NCBI RefSeq assembly: GCF_946482605.1
Contig: NZ_CAMLSE010000014.1
Span: 182,591 to 246,590, forward strand
Length of the DNA stretch: 64,000 bases
Origin: an uncultured Dyadobacter sp.
GTDB lineage: Bacteria > Bacteroidota > Bacteroidia > Cytophagales > Spirosomataceae
Direction: 5' to 3'
A model generated the notes under the pieces. The model had not been told where the DNA came from and searched no databases. It saw only the letters and a list, made by a program, of their open reading frames with translations. The position numbers were made by a program, and so were the translations under genes. Positions 15,533-25,022 of this stretch are shown in pieces; position 1 is the first letter of the stretch, and each line of letters begins with the position of its first letter.

Positions 15533-17304
15533 ATACCGGCGAGCCTGCTTTCGATGGCTTGCAGCTGTGCCATCATTTCCTGCCGGTAGGCGGCCGTCTG
15601 ATTGCTGATCTCGGGGATTAGTTTTTTGTAATAACTGATCCCTTCCAGCAGGTTTCCTCGGAATTTCGAAAAATACTTAGCCTTCTTCTCGTTCAATTGA
15701 GCCGTGTGCCTTTCCACGTCTTTTTTGAGATAATCCACGTACAGATTGAGCTCATTGATGAACATATTGGGACGCAGGTTCCTGGCCAGCAGATCTATTT
15801 TCCCATAAATGTGCCCCACCATCTCATCCAGCGAATAAACTCCCGAAAACCAGGCCAGATTTGGTCCCGGACAAATCGCGACGGCCTTATTCTCTCTGGG
15901 CTTCATCAGGTTATTCTTAATCAATGCGGCAGTGCTTAATCCATCGCACAGACATAACTTTTCAGTAACCGCGCTGATCTGCGTATCCAGGTCTGCCGGT
16001 TTGGGATCAATGGCCATTAATTGTTTGATTTTCAACTGCTGGTACTGCCTCGACGCTGTGCAGATCGGCTCTTTGGTAAATTCCGTATTGGAAACCAGAT
16101 ACCGCTTATGGCACGGACTGCCCGGCCTACCCTTTTCGATCCTTTCGAGGCGTTGCTTTTCGGCACTGCTGTTCCGGAAGTTGTTGAACAGGACGCCGAG
16201 GGGCGATGAATCGCTGACATAATAGGCGTCGCTGTCCGCAGTGGAAAGGCTGTGCAAAGTAGCATTGTCGACGTTTGTCACCTCCGGCACCAGCAGGAAC
16301 GGGCTGCCCCATCCGGTGGCCTCGATCCCGTAGTGTTCGAGCAGGAAACGATCTTCCGCGGCGGTGCCGATACCGCCCTGTACGGTAATGCGGATAGCGG
16401 GCGTCCGGTTAAGTGCAATGCCCTTGCTTTCCAGCGCTGATTCATAAAGTGCGAGCAGTTCGGCGGACATTTCGGTACGCCTCGTCTTAAATTCTTCCAG
16501 CACGGGACCTAGCAGACTTCCTTCCGTGGCAAAGGCGTGCCCGCCGCAGTTCAGCCCCGACTCGATCCGGAATTCCGACACCCATATGCCTTTTTTAGCC
16601 AGAAATTTAGCCTGGATCAATGCCGAGCGGTAGTCGCTCACTTTCAGGATCAGCTTTTTCTTCATCGTGCCCGTTTCATCGGGAAAAAAGTCTTCGAAGC
16701 TTTCCAGGTAACTGTACAGCCTGGGATTCATGCCCGCGGAGAGGATCATGGACGATTGCAACGTACTCTGCGCGAATCCCCTGAGCGCAGCCAGGGCGTC
16801 GGTGTAGATATCGTCCAGTGCGTTTCCGTCTGCATCCAGGTTCATCTTATCGACCTTCGACATGATGTTGACATCTATACTGCCAGGAACGATCAACGCG
16901 CGAATCGCGGCAGCCTCCTGCTCTTTTTTCGCACCTTCCGGTAAAGCAAGCATGGCATCGTACCGTTCTTTCAATTCCGAACCCGCAGGCAAGAGGCTGA
17001 AATAACGCGCAATGTCATTATCCTGCCCGAATGGCTGCATTCTGAGTTTTTCAAACTCCTCACAAACGATCCTGTGCATTAGATTCAGATAACCCGTGAT
17101 CCTGCGGCTCCGGTAATCGGGCGTTCCTTTGGCGATCGGGCTATCATCTTCGCCGCGCTGGCGTGCGTAATGCACCCGCATTCGCTCGATGAGCTCGTCG
17201 TCGACGATCGAGGCGACCGACGAAATGCCGTATTTGGCAACTTTGATAGGGGTATCGATGGAATATCCGAGCCCAAGGACCGGGATATGAAAAGTATGCG
17301 GCAT
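15529..17304 (-). CDS. Uncharacterised 591-residue protein, possible TIM-barrel enzyme with Cys cluster
   Basis: No family was recognised with confidence. The N terminus (HIPVLGLGYSIDTPIKVAKYG) and ITVQGGIGTAAEDRFLLEHYG recall the beta-alpha units and GGI loop of FMN/TIM-barrel proteins such as nitronate monooxygenases. The second half has five cysteines within 81 residues (C398, C415, C451, C453, C478), plus C253 in GLNCGGH, which could bind an Fe-S cluster or metal. A Lys/Glu-rich helical tail follows from about 510. The stop codon shares a CTAG palindrome with the stop of the convergent response regulator. A weak CRP/FNR-like site lies at 17388-17399 upstream. No signal peptide is visible, so it is likely cytoplasmic. 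Confidence 0.6.
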   Translation of the reverse strand: MPHTFHIPVLGLGYSIDTPIKVAKYGISSVASIVDDELIERMRVHYARQRGEDDSPIAKGTPDYRSRRITGYLNLMHRIVCEEFEKLRMQPFGQDNDIARYFSLLPAGSELKERYDAMLALPEGAKKEQEAAAIRALIVPGSIDVNIMSKVDKMNLDADGNALDDIYTDALAALRGFAQSTLQSSMILSAGMNPRLYSYLESFEDFFPDETGTMKKKLILKVSDYRSALIQAKFLAKKGIWVSEFRIESGLNCGGHAFATEGSLLGPVLEEFKTRRTEMSAELLALYESALESKGIALNRTPAIRITVQGGIGTAAEDRFLLEHYGIEATGWGSPFLLVPEVTNVDNATLHSLSTADSDAYYVSDSSPLGVLFNNFRNSSAEKQRLERIEKGRPGSPCHKRYLVSNTEFTKEPICTASRQYQQLKIKQLMAIDPKPADLDTQISAVTEKLCLCDGLSTAALIKNNLMKPRENKAVAICPGPNLAWFSGVYSLDEMVGHIYGKIDLLARNLRPNMFINELNLYVDYLKKDVERHTAQLNEKKAKYFSKFRGNLLEGISYYKKLIPEISNQTAAYRQEMMAQLQAIESRLAGI

Positions 17305-17387
17305 AATGGTATGAATGAGAGTTGATTATTCATTCAAAAATACCGCCGCGCCGGTCTATGAAAACTGACCGTGCTTAGCCGCATTAC

Positions 17388-17399
17388 TGAGAAACGTCA
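17388..17399 (-). promoter_or_regulatory. Weak CRP/FNR-like site upstream of the 591-residue protein
   Basis: On the minus strand it reads TGACGTTTCTCA, which keeps TGA-N6-TCA but has only one full TGAC half. It is 83 bases upstream of the start codon. No good TAnnTTTG motif lies at the 26-base spacing seen at the three cco/hemN sites, so it is only a candidate. Confidence 0.3.
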
Positions 17400-17433
17400 T
17401 ACCACAATGCAACATCGGAGAGCCGGCTCGTGA

Positions 17434-17820
17434 TTATTTCTTCTTGGATTTTGAAGCGGCGGCCAGCTCATTTTCCTTCATCCTGAACACGACGATCCGT
17501 CGGATCAGATCAGTGGGCAACGGATCCTTATCCGGGAGCTGAATGGCCGATTTGCTCACTTTGTATTGGGCAAGTTCGGATTGGAACTCACTCAGCAATG
17601 CGTCGCTGAATGGGTAGGACAGCGAAATGTGATGGGTCGCGGCGGAATAGTAGACCAGGAAACCAAAGTGTTTGTAGGCGGGAATCTGGTAGCTGATCAC
17701 CTCCTCCGCATCAGGCGCTACATCGCGGATAATGCCCCGGATCGTTTGCAAACGCTCCTTTTTATCGCCCTGAAAGATGTCCTGGTATTCGTCGACGGAT
17801 TTGAAGTCTGTTTTAGCCAT
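17434..17820 (-). CDS. DUF1801 (YdhG-like) protein
   Basis: The 128-residue protein has the family pattern VDEYQDIFQGDKKERLQTI, APDAEEVISYQIPAYKHFG, a central ISLSYPF segment and the C-terminal IQLPDKDPLPTDLIRRIVVFR. DUF1801 proteins are small cytoplasmic alpha/beta proteins, one Bacillus member having been proposed as an iron chaperone, but function is largely unknown. The frame is open from 17874; the ATG at 17820 gives the family N terminus. A lysine-rich tail ends the protein. Confidence 0.75.
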   Translation of the reverse strand: MAKTDFKSVDEYQDIFQGDKKERLQTIRGIIRDVAPDAEEVISYQIPAYKHFGFLVYYSAATHHISLSYPFSDALLSEFQSELAQYKVSKSAIQLPDKDPLPTDLIRRIVVFRMKENELAAASKSKKK

Positions 17821-17966
17821 GGCCTGGAAGCAGGTTTGATGCGTGTCTGATATCAGGAAAAGGCAGTATTCCATTCATTTTAACGGCTTTTCCCGCATTA
17901 TTTAAGTTAGCCGGTGACCATCAATCAGGATCCTTCCCGCGTAAGTGCCTACAATTGGAGAGCCGA

Positions 17967-20117
17967 CTAGCCCTGCAGATTATTCTCCGGATACTCCCCC
18001 GGGTAGAATACCTGTTCTAACAGCAGCAACAATTCCCCTTCCGAAAATGGCTTCCCGAGCACGCCATTAATGCCTAATCCCGCGTAGAAGTTCTTATCAC
18101 GGTCGGACGAATCTCCTGTAAAACCAATAACAGGTATCCCGGCTTTATCCGCCTCGACGTGCGCACGTATGCGTCGTGTAAGTTCCATCCCGTCCATTTC
18201 CGGCATATGAATGTCCGTAATGACAAGATCATAAGGTTGTTTCTCAAACAGTTCGAGGGCATCGTCACCGGACGTAACGAGGTCGTACGAGATGCCGTAT
18301 TTTTCAAGAAACCTGCTCATCAACACCAGGTTCAGTTTGGTATCGTCGGCCACCAGCGCTTTTTTCCCTTTGAAATTTCTTGAAAGCGAAGCCGGGACGG
18401 CCTTCCGGGTTGCTCTTTCATTGATCTTTTCGGCCACGCCCATTGGAATAGCTACTTTAAACTCCGACCCCTTGCCAATGGCGCTTTCCACCGATATCGT
18501 ACCACCATGCAACTCAACGATCCGCTTGCAGATCGCCAATCCCAGTCCTGTCCCCTGCTTGCCGGATGTGGCAACGCCGTCTACCTGGCTGAAATCCTCA
18601 AATATTACCTTCAGGTGCTGCGGCGCAATGCCTATCCCGGAATCTTTCACACTGAATTTCAGTAACTTTTTCTGCGGATCGGTCTTTTCGAGCATCGCCT
18701 CAACGACAATCTTCCCGTGAGCAGGCGTGAACTTGATCGCATTGTTAAGCAGGTTGATCATCACCTGTTTAATGCGGAATTCATCCCCCTGCAGGCAGGA
18801 ATCTTTTAAGATGTTCAGTTTGGATTCGATCACGATATGCTTTTCATCCGCCAGGACACTCAGCACGCTGATCACTTCATCGAACAGCGCGACCGGGCTA
18901 AAAGCATGGTACTGCAAAGTCAGTTTCCCGCGTTCCAGTTTAGAAAAGTCGAGCAGTTCATTGACAAGTGTTATCAATATCCGGGAAGAGCTCTGGATGG
19001 CTTCCACACTTTCCCTGGTTTGCCCGTCCAGCCGGTTAGTTTCAATAAGTTGTGAAAATCCGATAATGGCGTTGAGAGGTGTCCTGATTTCATGGGTCAC
19101 CTGCGCCAGAAACTCCCCCTTCTTTTGAGCTGATTCGGCCGTCAGGGTAGCGTATCGGAGAATGGTCGCATCGTTCCGGTAGAGTTTGAGAACGTTCCTG
19201 ACGATGATAATGGTCATCAGAAACACCACGATCGCAGCACCCCAGAGCAGGCGGTTTACTTTTTCGAATTCATTGGAAGTTTCAGCCAGCAGCGAGCTCC
19301 GGAAGATTTTCACTTTCTTCTCTTCAGTCCCTTTCAAGCGTTTGAGTGTTGCCTGCAAACTTGCAAACAACTCCCCGTTCAGGAACAACAAACGCTGTTC
19401 GGCCTCATTGAGCTGCTTCCGAACCCTGGTATATTCGTCGTAGCGGCTCAGATCGAGCTCCCGGGCGAGCAGCCGCGATGTGAGCAGGGAGTCGCGCTCG
19501 GTGATCACCTTTGTCCTTTCCTTGGTGATGTGGTCATCGCCCTTGTTCGCTATGGCGTCAGCGATCCTTTTCAAAAGGCCTTTTTTTCTTCTGCTCGTAT
19601 CCGCTACAACAACGGAGTCGACTTTCGAGGTCTTTTTGACGCGAACGGTCGGGCGTACGGATTTCGCTTCCTGCTGCTGTTCAAGCTCTCCACGCTGCAC
19701 CGAAAGCGATAAAAGGCTGTCTACCAGTATTTTCATCCGGATAAATTCGTCATTACTTTCCCGCTTGCTTTCGATCAGCCCTGATAATGCCGAAGAGCGG
19801 TTGGCCCGCTCGGTTTCGAATTCGGTCAGAATGTTCGAAACCGTCTGAAGCTGGCCTGTAAACGCGTTGAGGTAGCTCGAATCCTGGGTGGTGATGAACA
19901 GCCTGCTGTTATTTTCGGCCACGTACAGGATCGATATGCAGGTATCGATCTTCTGGTAGCCATTCATATCCTTCTGGAGTTCGTGGATATTCTCACGGAT
20001 CGTCCTGGATTTAACGCGTGTCAGCAATATCACGAATACAAACGAGCCAAGTATGACAACCAGCAGAATGGTCCATATCAATAATGCGCGGGATAATGAG
20101 CTCAGGGGTATCTTCAT
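17967..20117 (-). CDS. Hybrid sensor histidine kinase with C-terminal receiver
   Basis: The 716-residue membrane protein has a helix at about residues 7-33, a long extracytoplasmic segment with coiled coil and a basic low-complexity patch, and a second helix at about 297-320. Then come HisKA (THEIRTPLNAIIGF, acceptor H342), HATPase_c (NLLNNAIKFTP, DSGIGI, GTGLGLAICKRIV) and a receiver domain with D635 in ITDIHMPEMDG. The architecture resembles hybrid kinases that relay phosphate to a separate partner; none is adjacent. The ATG at 20117 is favoured over that at 20147 because it starts right before the first helix. Confidence 0.9.
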   Translation of the reverse strand: MKIPLSSLSRALLIWTILLVVILGSFVFVILLTRVKSRTIRENIHELQKDMNGYQKIDTCISILYVAENNSRLFITTQDSSYLNAFTGQLQTVSNILTEFETERANRSSALSGLIESKRESNDEFIRMKILVDSLLSLSVQRGELEQQQEAKSVRPTVRVKKTSKVDSVVVADTSRRKKGLLKRIADAIANKGDDHITKERTKVITERDSLLTSRLLARELDLSRYDEYTRVRKQLNEAEQRLLFLNGELFASLQATLKRLKGTEEKKVKIFRSSLLAETSNEFEKVNRLLWGAAIVVFLMTIIIVRNVLKLYRNDATILRYATLTAESAQKKGEFLAQVTHEIRTPLNAIIGFSQLIETNRLDGQTRESVEAIQSSSRILITLVNELLDFSKLERGKLTLQYHAFSPVALFDEVISVLSVLADEKHIVIESKLNILKDSCLQGDEFRIKQVMINLLNNAIKFTPAHGKIVVEAMLEKTDPQKKLLKFSVKDSGIGIAPQHLKVIFEDFSQVDGVATSGKQGTGLGLAICKRIVELHGGTISVESAIGKGSEFKVAIPMGVAEKINERATRKAVPASLSRNFKGKKALVADDTKLNLVLMSRFLEKYGISYDLVTSGDDALELFEKQPYDLVITDIHMPEMDGMELTRRIRAHVEADKAGIPVIGFTGDSSDRDKNFYAGLGINGVLGKPFSEGELLLLLEQVFYPGEYPENNLQG

Positions 20118-20501
20118 TTCATAACAGCATCCCGGTTTGTCCTCCAAGCAAGTGAGATCAGAAGGCCTAAGCCGAGCATTTGAGGATGGATTTGTGGCAA
20201 AGGTATAAAAGCGGATACAAAATTAAACCACCCTTCTGCGCATTATTTAATCTACAAAACCTCTTGATTAGGTGACATTTAGTACACCACAGTCGCTGTC
20301 CGAACCGGCTCTCGCAGCCCGAAACTTCGCATTGTTATATTATTTAGAAATATAAAACAAAACCGTTGCCACATCAGGCTTTTGATCACTCTTCCAGCGC
20401 TATTTTAACCAACTAATAACCGGCTGCGATAGCTCAGACCAGGGGTCACCGCCGATACTTCTGGTGAGATTTTTTATTTACATCAGGGAGATTTTCATAA
20501 G
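20118..20501. other. Intergenic region, no gene recognised
   Basis: About 380 bases between the hybrid kinase (leftward, starting at 20117) and the LytTR regulator (leftward, ending at 20502). The only motif noted is TACCTTTG on the minus strand (20205-20198), a match to TAnnTTTG that could belong to the kinase promoter but lacks a well-spaced -33 element. No hairpin with a T-tract or small reading frame with family features was seen. Confidence 0.5.
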
Positions 20502-21269
20502 CTAAGTTTCCAGCCAGGCCTTGAATGCAGGCGCCTTCTCCCGGCTGACAACCACTTCCTGGGTTGTTTGAGGACGAAGCTCAATTTTCAACTTCCCATT
20601 GAAATAGGTATGTATTTTCTGAATGGCATCAATACGGGCGATGAACTGGCGGTTAAGACGGAAAAAACTAAGCGGGTCGACGAGCGATTCCAGTTCTTCC
20701 AGCTTATAATCCACCAGATACTGGCGTCCGTCGGTGGCCACAAGGCACGACATTTCATTGGCAGTATAGAAATAAGCGACATGCTCCTGATTGATCGGGA
20801 TCAATTGTTCGCCATTCTTAACCAAAAAACGGGTTTTGAACGGCTTCCGGCTCATTTCGAGGCTATCCAGCAATGTTTCTACCTTGCGTGCGTAAGCTTT
20901 CGGAGAAAAGTCTTCCTTAATGTCCTCGTACTTCTTCAGCGCATCGGCCAATTCGGGCGATTTAATGGGTTTCAGCAAGTAATCAATGCTTTTGACCCTG
21001 AACGCCTTAATCGCGTATTCGTCGTAGGAAGTCGTGAAAATGATCGGGCTGTGCGCCGGAAATTCCTCGAATATCTGGAAACTCAGGCCATCTGCCAGCT
21101 GAATATCCGAAAAGATCAGGTCCACCGGCTCTCCCCTTCCAAACCACTTTCGTGCCGCATCAACACTTTCCAGCACCGCGGCGATCTCGGTGCGGGGTTC
21201 CAGCTTCCGGATCAGTTTTTCGAGCCGTTCCGCCGCAGGGTATTCGTCTTCGATAATGAGTATCTTCAT
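20502..21269 (-). CDS. LytTR-family response regulator
   Basis: The 255-residue protein has a receiver domain (phospho-acceptor D55 in FSDIQLADG, K in LLKPIKSPEL) and a LytTR DNA-binding domain in the C-terminal 100 residues (HVAYFYTANE, the FFRLNRQFIARIDAI core, ending in a VSREKAPAFKAW segment). LytTR proteins bind direct repeats in promoters. It follows its sensor kinase (21312-22343) by 42 bases on the same strand, forming a standard pair. Confidence 0.9.
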   Translation of the reverse strand: MKILIIEDEYPAAERLEKLIRKLEPRTEIAAVLESVDAARKWFGRGEPVDLIFSDIQLADGLSFQIFEEFPAHSPIIFTTSYDEYAIKAFRVKSIDYLLKPIKSPELADALKKYEDIKEDFSPKAYARKVETLLDSLEMSRKPFKTRFLVKNGEQLIPINQEHVAYFYTANEMSCLVATDGRQYLVDYKLEELESLVDPLSFFRLNRQFIARIDAIQKIHTYFNGKLKIELRPQTTQEVVVSREKAPAFKAWLET

Positions 21270-21311
21270 AGTTTACAGGCTGTCAGATGCCTTCTGGTGT
21301 CATTGTTTTTC

Positions 21312-22343
21312 CTATTGATCCGCGGGCTGGCCCAGCAACGGTATCCTGACGGTAAAAAGCTCGCTGCCCCGGATCACTTCCACCTCCCGGTCGGTCAGCA
21401 GGCTGTACCGGTTGATAATGTTCTGTAATCCCACCCGTGTCGACTTTTCGAGTATTGTCTTTTCAAGAACATTATTCTCTACCGTGAGGTAACCGTTATT
21501 TTCTTCCCGGATCATGATCGTCAGCGGGTTATCCCTGGAAGCCACATTATGCTTGATCGCATTCTCGATCAGCATCTGGAGGCTCAGCGGCGTCACATGC
21601 TGCGCGAGTGCCCTCGCCGAGAGTTGCTTTTCAACGAGCAGGTTTTCACGGAACCGTATTTTATTGAGATACACATAAGCATCCACGAATGCAATCTCCT
21701 CACTCAGCGGCACGGTGTTCTTGTTGCGGCTCACGAGCACGTAGCGGTACACGTCCGAGAGCCTTTCCAGATAGTCCTGCGCCGGTGTGTTGTCATCGTC
21801 GATCAGCGCTGCCAGTGTATTCATACTATTGAACAAAAAATGCGGATCCAGCTGGTTTTTAAGCACTTCCAGCTGAGACTGTACATTTTCGCGGGTCAAT
21901 GCTTCTGTTTTACGCACATTCATTTTCCAGGCATCAAAAAAATAAACCGCCTCGTAAACCAGGTATACGATGACCGTCGGAACAATGCTGATCCTGAACG
22001 CCATCGCGAGCGCGCTCACATGGTAAACCGGTTTGTAGTAAAATTCGTCGAGCAGGAAAGAGACCAGCCACACATAAGCCACAGCCAGGACCGCCTCCGC
22101 CAGAACACGTTTGCCGGTTTCGCTGTAGTCAGGAAAAATACGGCGCATGTGAATGATAATGAACCGGTTGCCCTCCCAGAATGTCAATGTGAGCAGCATT
22201 GAAAAAAGTGCGCTGATGAAGAATAACCTGCTTAGTTTCGCAAACTCCTCGAAATTGACCATCATCGCAATGAGCACACCGAGCAGAGGGATACCGATCA
22301 GTCTCCATTTCTGGTCATTCAGTGTGTAGGCCTTTTCTTTCAT
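21312..22343 (-). CDS. LytS-type sensor histidine kinase
   Basis: The 343-residue protein has four predicted membrane helices in residues about 12-145, then the His_kinase (PF06580) domain with LKNQLDPHFLFNSMNTLAAL (acceptor His in PHFLFN) and an ATPase domain with LIENAIKHNVAS. It pairs with the LytTR regulator downstream. The ATG at 22343 starts MKEKAYTLNDQKW; an upstream in-frame ATG at 22376 would add eleven residues. It sits just downstream of a TonB-dependent receptor gene on the same strand. Confidence 0.9.
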   Translation of the reverse strand: MKEKAYTLNDQKWRLIGIPLLGVLIAMMVNFEEFAKLSRLFFISALFSMLLTLTFWEGNRFIIIHMRRIFPDYSETGKRVLAEAVLAVAYVWLVSFLLDEFYYKPVYHVSALAMAFRISIVPTVIVYLVYEAVYFFDAWKMNVRKTEALTRENVQSQLEVLKNQLDPHFLFNSMNTLAALIDDDNTPAQDYLERLSDVYRYVLVSRNKNTVPLSEEIAFVDAYVYLNKIRFRENLLVEKQLSARALAQHVTPLSLQMLIENAIKHNVASRDNPLTIMIREENNGYLTVENNVLEKTILEKSTRVGLQNIINRYSLLTDREVEVIRGSELFTVRIPLLGQPADQ

Positions 22344-22420
22344 CCGGGAGTGGGCTTCGTTGGGCAAACCGGGCATTCGATATCCGCTTCAAATTACCGG
22401 TTTGCCCCTTCAAATTCCAA

Positions 22421-24796
22421 TTAAAATGTGTATCTGAAATACGGGACCGGGAAGAATGGCTGCTGGTACTGATTGACCAGCTCGCTTGTCCGTGGATTGT
22501 AAGTTTGCTGGAAAATGTTCTTGCGTGCAGTTACATTCTGCAAATCCATCGAGAATTCCATGGTGCTCCGGCGCATTTCCCTGCGGTAGGAAAAGCGGAT
22601 ATCCGTCCGAAAATACGCGCTTTGCCGCAACGAATAGGCCCTTGTTTCATCATACACGGCCGACCCCTTGGTTTTTGAAGCGCCCAGGTTCAGGGGTGTG
22701 AAGTATTTCCCTCCTACCAGCGAGGTCTTGATGTTGGCACTCAGAATGTTGTTCTGTCCAAAGCGAAACTCCTTGCCGCCGAGCACATTCAGCACATACC
22801 TGGTATTGAAAGCCGTACTCCGCTCCACCCGATCACTGCCTTTATACTTGGAGTCAAAAAGCGAAGTTGTGAGCAGGAAGTAGTATCCTTTGTTGAAATA
22901 CCGCTCCAATGTGAGCTCGATACCCATATTGTGTCCTGAACCGTTATTAACCAGGCTGTCACGATCGGAAGGGCCGAATGACGCACCGGTATTCAATGTC
23001 GAGAACGTCGATGAACGTTGCTCAACCGGCACATTGAAGAGTTTCTGGTAATAAGGCTCTATTTTCAGCAGCAGGTTTTCCGTCAACCGATTCTGATAGC
23101 TGAACACCATATGATGGCTGCGTGTGAAGCCAAGATCCTTGTTGGTGTTCACCGGCCCGGATTCGCCAGGTGTCTGCACGAAATAGGTATAAATCTGCTG
23201 CGCCTGGCTGTTCAAACCGTACCCCAGACTTACCGATTGCCCTTTACCAAATGCATATTGCAATCCCGCCCGCGGCTCTATCGCCATATTATTGTTCAGG
23301 TTGAAATGCTGGAAATGCAAGCCGGTCGTAAAAATCAGTCCCTGCGAAATACGGTATTTCCATTGGGCATAGGCCTGGGTGAGCACGGTATTTTCCCCTT
23401 TCACATTCACGCGCACCGTGTCTACTTTACCCGCCTGGTATACGGCCCGGTTGTAGAGGTCAAAATTCAGAAGGTCTACCGTAATACCTCCGTAAATGCT
23501 GCTTCTTGCATTCATTTTGTGCCGCATGTTCAGCACTGCCGAATATTTGGAAGTATTATACCTGGCTTCACCTGCGAGAAATGCCTCCCGCGTCGCGTTG
23601 CTGATCGAGTCCCCGCTAAACCGCTCGCGAGTTTTGCTCATTCCCAATGTGAGCTTGGCAAATGTCCTGGGCGAAAGGTTATGTTCGTACGACAGCCCAA
23701 ACACGCTCGTGCCGTATTTTACCCGGGTGTTTGTGTTTTCGGTTCCGTACAGGTTTGTCAAAGTCGTATCGACTTCGTTACCGAGGAACTGCACGTCGCT
23801 GCTGCCGGTAATGCCAAACAGCGTCAGTTTGCCCTTATCGCCTGTTGGAACAGCTATTTTAAAGTTCAGGTCCTGGTAATCAGGTACCGCTGTTCCCGTA
23901 CCAAACTGTAAACCCAATGCTTTGAAGAGACCCAGCGTAGAGTAGCGGTAATTCAGCAGAAACGATGCATTTGATTTCTTTGAAAAAGGCCCCTCGGCTC
24001 CCAGCTCGAAACCATTGAACCCTACCTGACCCATCAGTTCATGTTTCTGATTATTGCCTTCGCGCAATTGCAGGTCGAATACCGCTGATAAGGCATTTCC
24101 ATACTGGGCCGGAAAGGCGCTGGTAAGAAAGTCGGATTTACCGAGCACGTTATTGTTCAGCATACTCACCGGCCCGCCGGTGGCTGCAAACGAACCGAAA
24201 TGGTTCGGGTTCGGAATGTTCAGGCCTTCGAGCTGCCACAACGTTCCCGAGGGTGAATTTCCACGGACAACGATATCGTTGCGCGAGTCGTCACCGGACA
24301 CCACACCTGCGAAATTGGCCGCCATGCGCGAGGGATCGCCCAACGCACCTGCATAACGCTTGGTATCGTCTACATTAAATGACCTCCCGCTTACGAGCGA
24401 CAGCTCATTGTTGGTTTTCGTCTTGTCGCTCTTGCGGTCAGCGGTCACGATTACCTCATCCAGGTTCTGAACGGCCTCCGTCATAGTGACATTCACAATC
24501 ACTTCCTTGCCTGCGGTAAGCACCAGGTTGTTCAGCCGCTGTGTTTCATAACCCACCATCGTAACCTGAAAAGACTGGCGACCCATCGGGACACCCGGAA
24601 TGCTGAATTCTCCCCGCACGTCGGTCACCGCACCGAGCGGGCTTGCGCCCTGGGCCTGGATAAGCAGAACGGACGCGCCGATCACAGGTGCTTTGGAAAC
24701 TTCGTCGCGGATCGTACCGCGGATGGTTTGCGTACCCTGCTGTGCATACAGGTTGGACGCAATAAAAAATGTCATGGCTAATAATAATGCTTTCAT
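22421..24796 (-). CDS. TonB-dependent receptor with carboxypeptidase-like N-domain
   Basis: The 791-residue outer-membrane protein begins with a signal peptide (MKALLLAMTFFIASNLYAQQ), then a carboxypeptidase regulatory-like domain (about 22-110, IRGTIRDEVSKAPVIGASVLL), a plug domain (RGNSPSGTLWQLEGLNIPNP) and a beta-barrel ending in PYFRYTF with the terminal aromatic residue typical of BAM substrates. Such receptors import large or scarce nutrients using TonB energy. No SusD partner is next to it, so a glycan-uptake role is not suggested. Substrate is unknown. Confidence 0.9.
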   Translation of the reverse strand: MKALLLAMTFFIASNLYAQQGTQTIRGTIRDEVSKAPVIGASVLLIQAQGASPLGAVTDVRGEFSIPGVPMGRQSFQVTMVGYETQRLNNLVLTAGKEVIVNVTMTEAVQNLDEVIVTADRKSDKTKTNNELSLVSGRSFNVDDTKRYAGALGDPSRMAANFAGVVSGDDSRNDIVVRGNSPSGTLWQLEGLNIPNPNHFGSFAATGGPVSMLNNNVLGKSDFLTSAFPAQYGNALSAVFDLQLREGNNQKHELMGQVGFNGFELGAEGPFSKKSNASFLLNYRYSTLGLFKALGLQFGTGTAVPDYQDLNFKIAVPTGDKGKLTLFGITGSSDVQFLGNEVDTTLTNLYGTENTNTRVKYGTSVFGLSYEHNLSPRTFAKLTLGMSKTRERFSGDSISNATREAFLAGEARYNTSKYSAVLNMRHKMNARSSIYGGITVDLLNFDLYNRAVYQAGKVDTVRVNVKGENTVLTQAYAQWKYRISQGLIFTTGLHFQHFNLNNNMAIEPRAGLQYAFGKGQSVSLGYGLNSQAQQIYTYFVQTPGESGPVNTNKDLGFTRSHHMVFSYQNRLTENLLLKIEPYYQKLFNVPVEQRSSTFSTLNTGASFGPSDRDSLVNNGSGHNMGIELTLERYFNKGYYFLLTTSLFDSKYKGSDRVERSTAFNTRYVLNVLGGKEFRFGQNNILSANIKTSLVGGKYFTPLNLGASKTKGSAVYDETRAYSLRQSAYFRTDIRFSYRREMRRSTMEFSMDLQNVTARKNIFQQTYNPRTSELVNQYQQPFFPVPYFRYTF

Positions 24797-24957
24797 ATGC
24801 TTTGTTTCATTGACTAATGATCCAAAACTCGGGACAAGGTGCTGAAAATGAAACCAACACGAAGGTCAACCGTCGTGATCCGGCGGTGAAACGGCGGGGC
24901 CAGCAGGGGAATCGTAGTGCCGGATGGATACTTGTTATGTACAGATATTCAAACTTA

Positions 24958-24990
24958 TTTGGACTTGTTATAAATAATGACCTATATTTA
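24958..24990 (+). promoter_or_regulatory. Candidate promoter of the ECF sigma operon
   Basis: TTTG (24958-24961) and TATATTTA (24983-24990, one mismatch to TAnnTTTG) are separated by 21 bases and lie 33 bases before the sigma-factor start codon. This resembles the Bacteroidota -33/-7 arrangement. Confidence 0.4.
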
Positions 24991-25022
24991 CACCATCGAA
25001 TCCAGGGCAAACTGCCGAATGC

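Noticed and set aside
20198..20205. TACCTTTG on the minus strand as promoter of the hybrid kinase
   Set aside because: The -7 match is exact, but no TTG/TTTG occurs at the usual distance, so it was not listed as a promoter.
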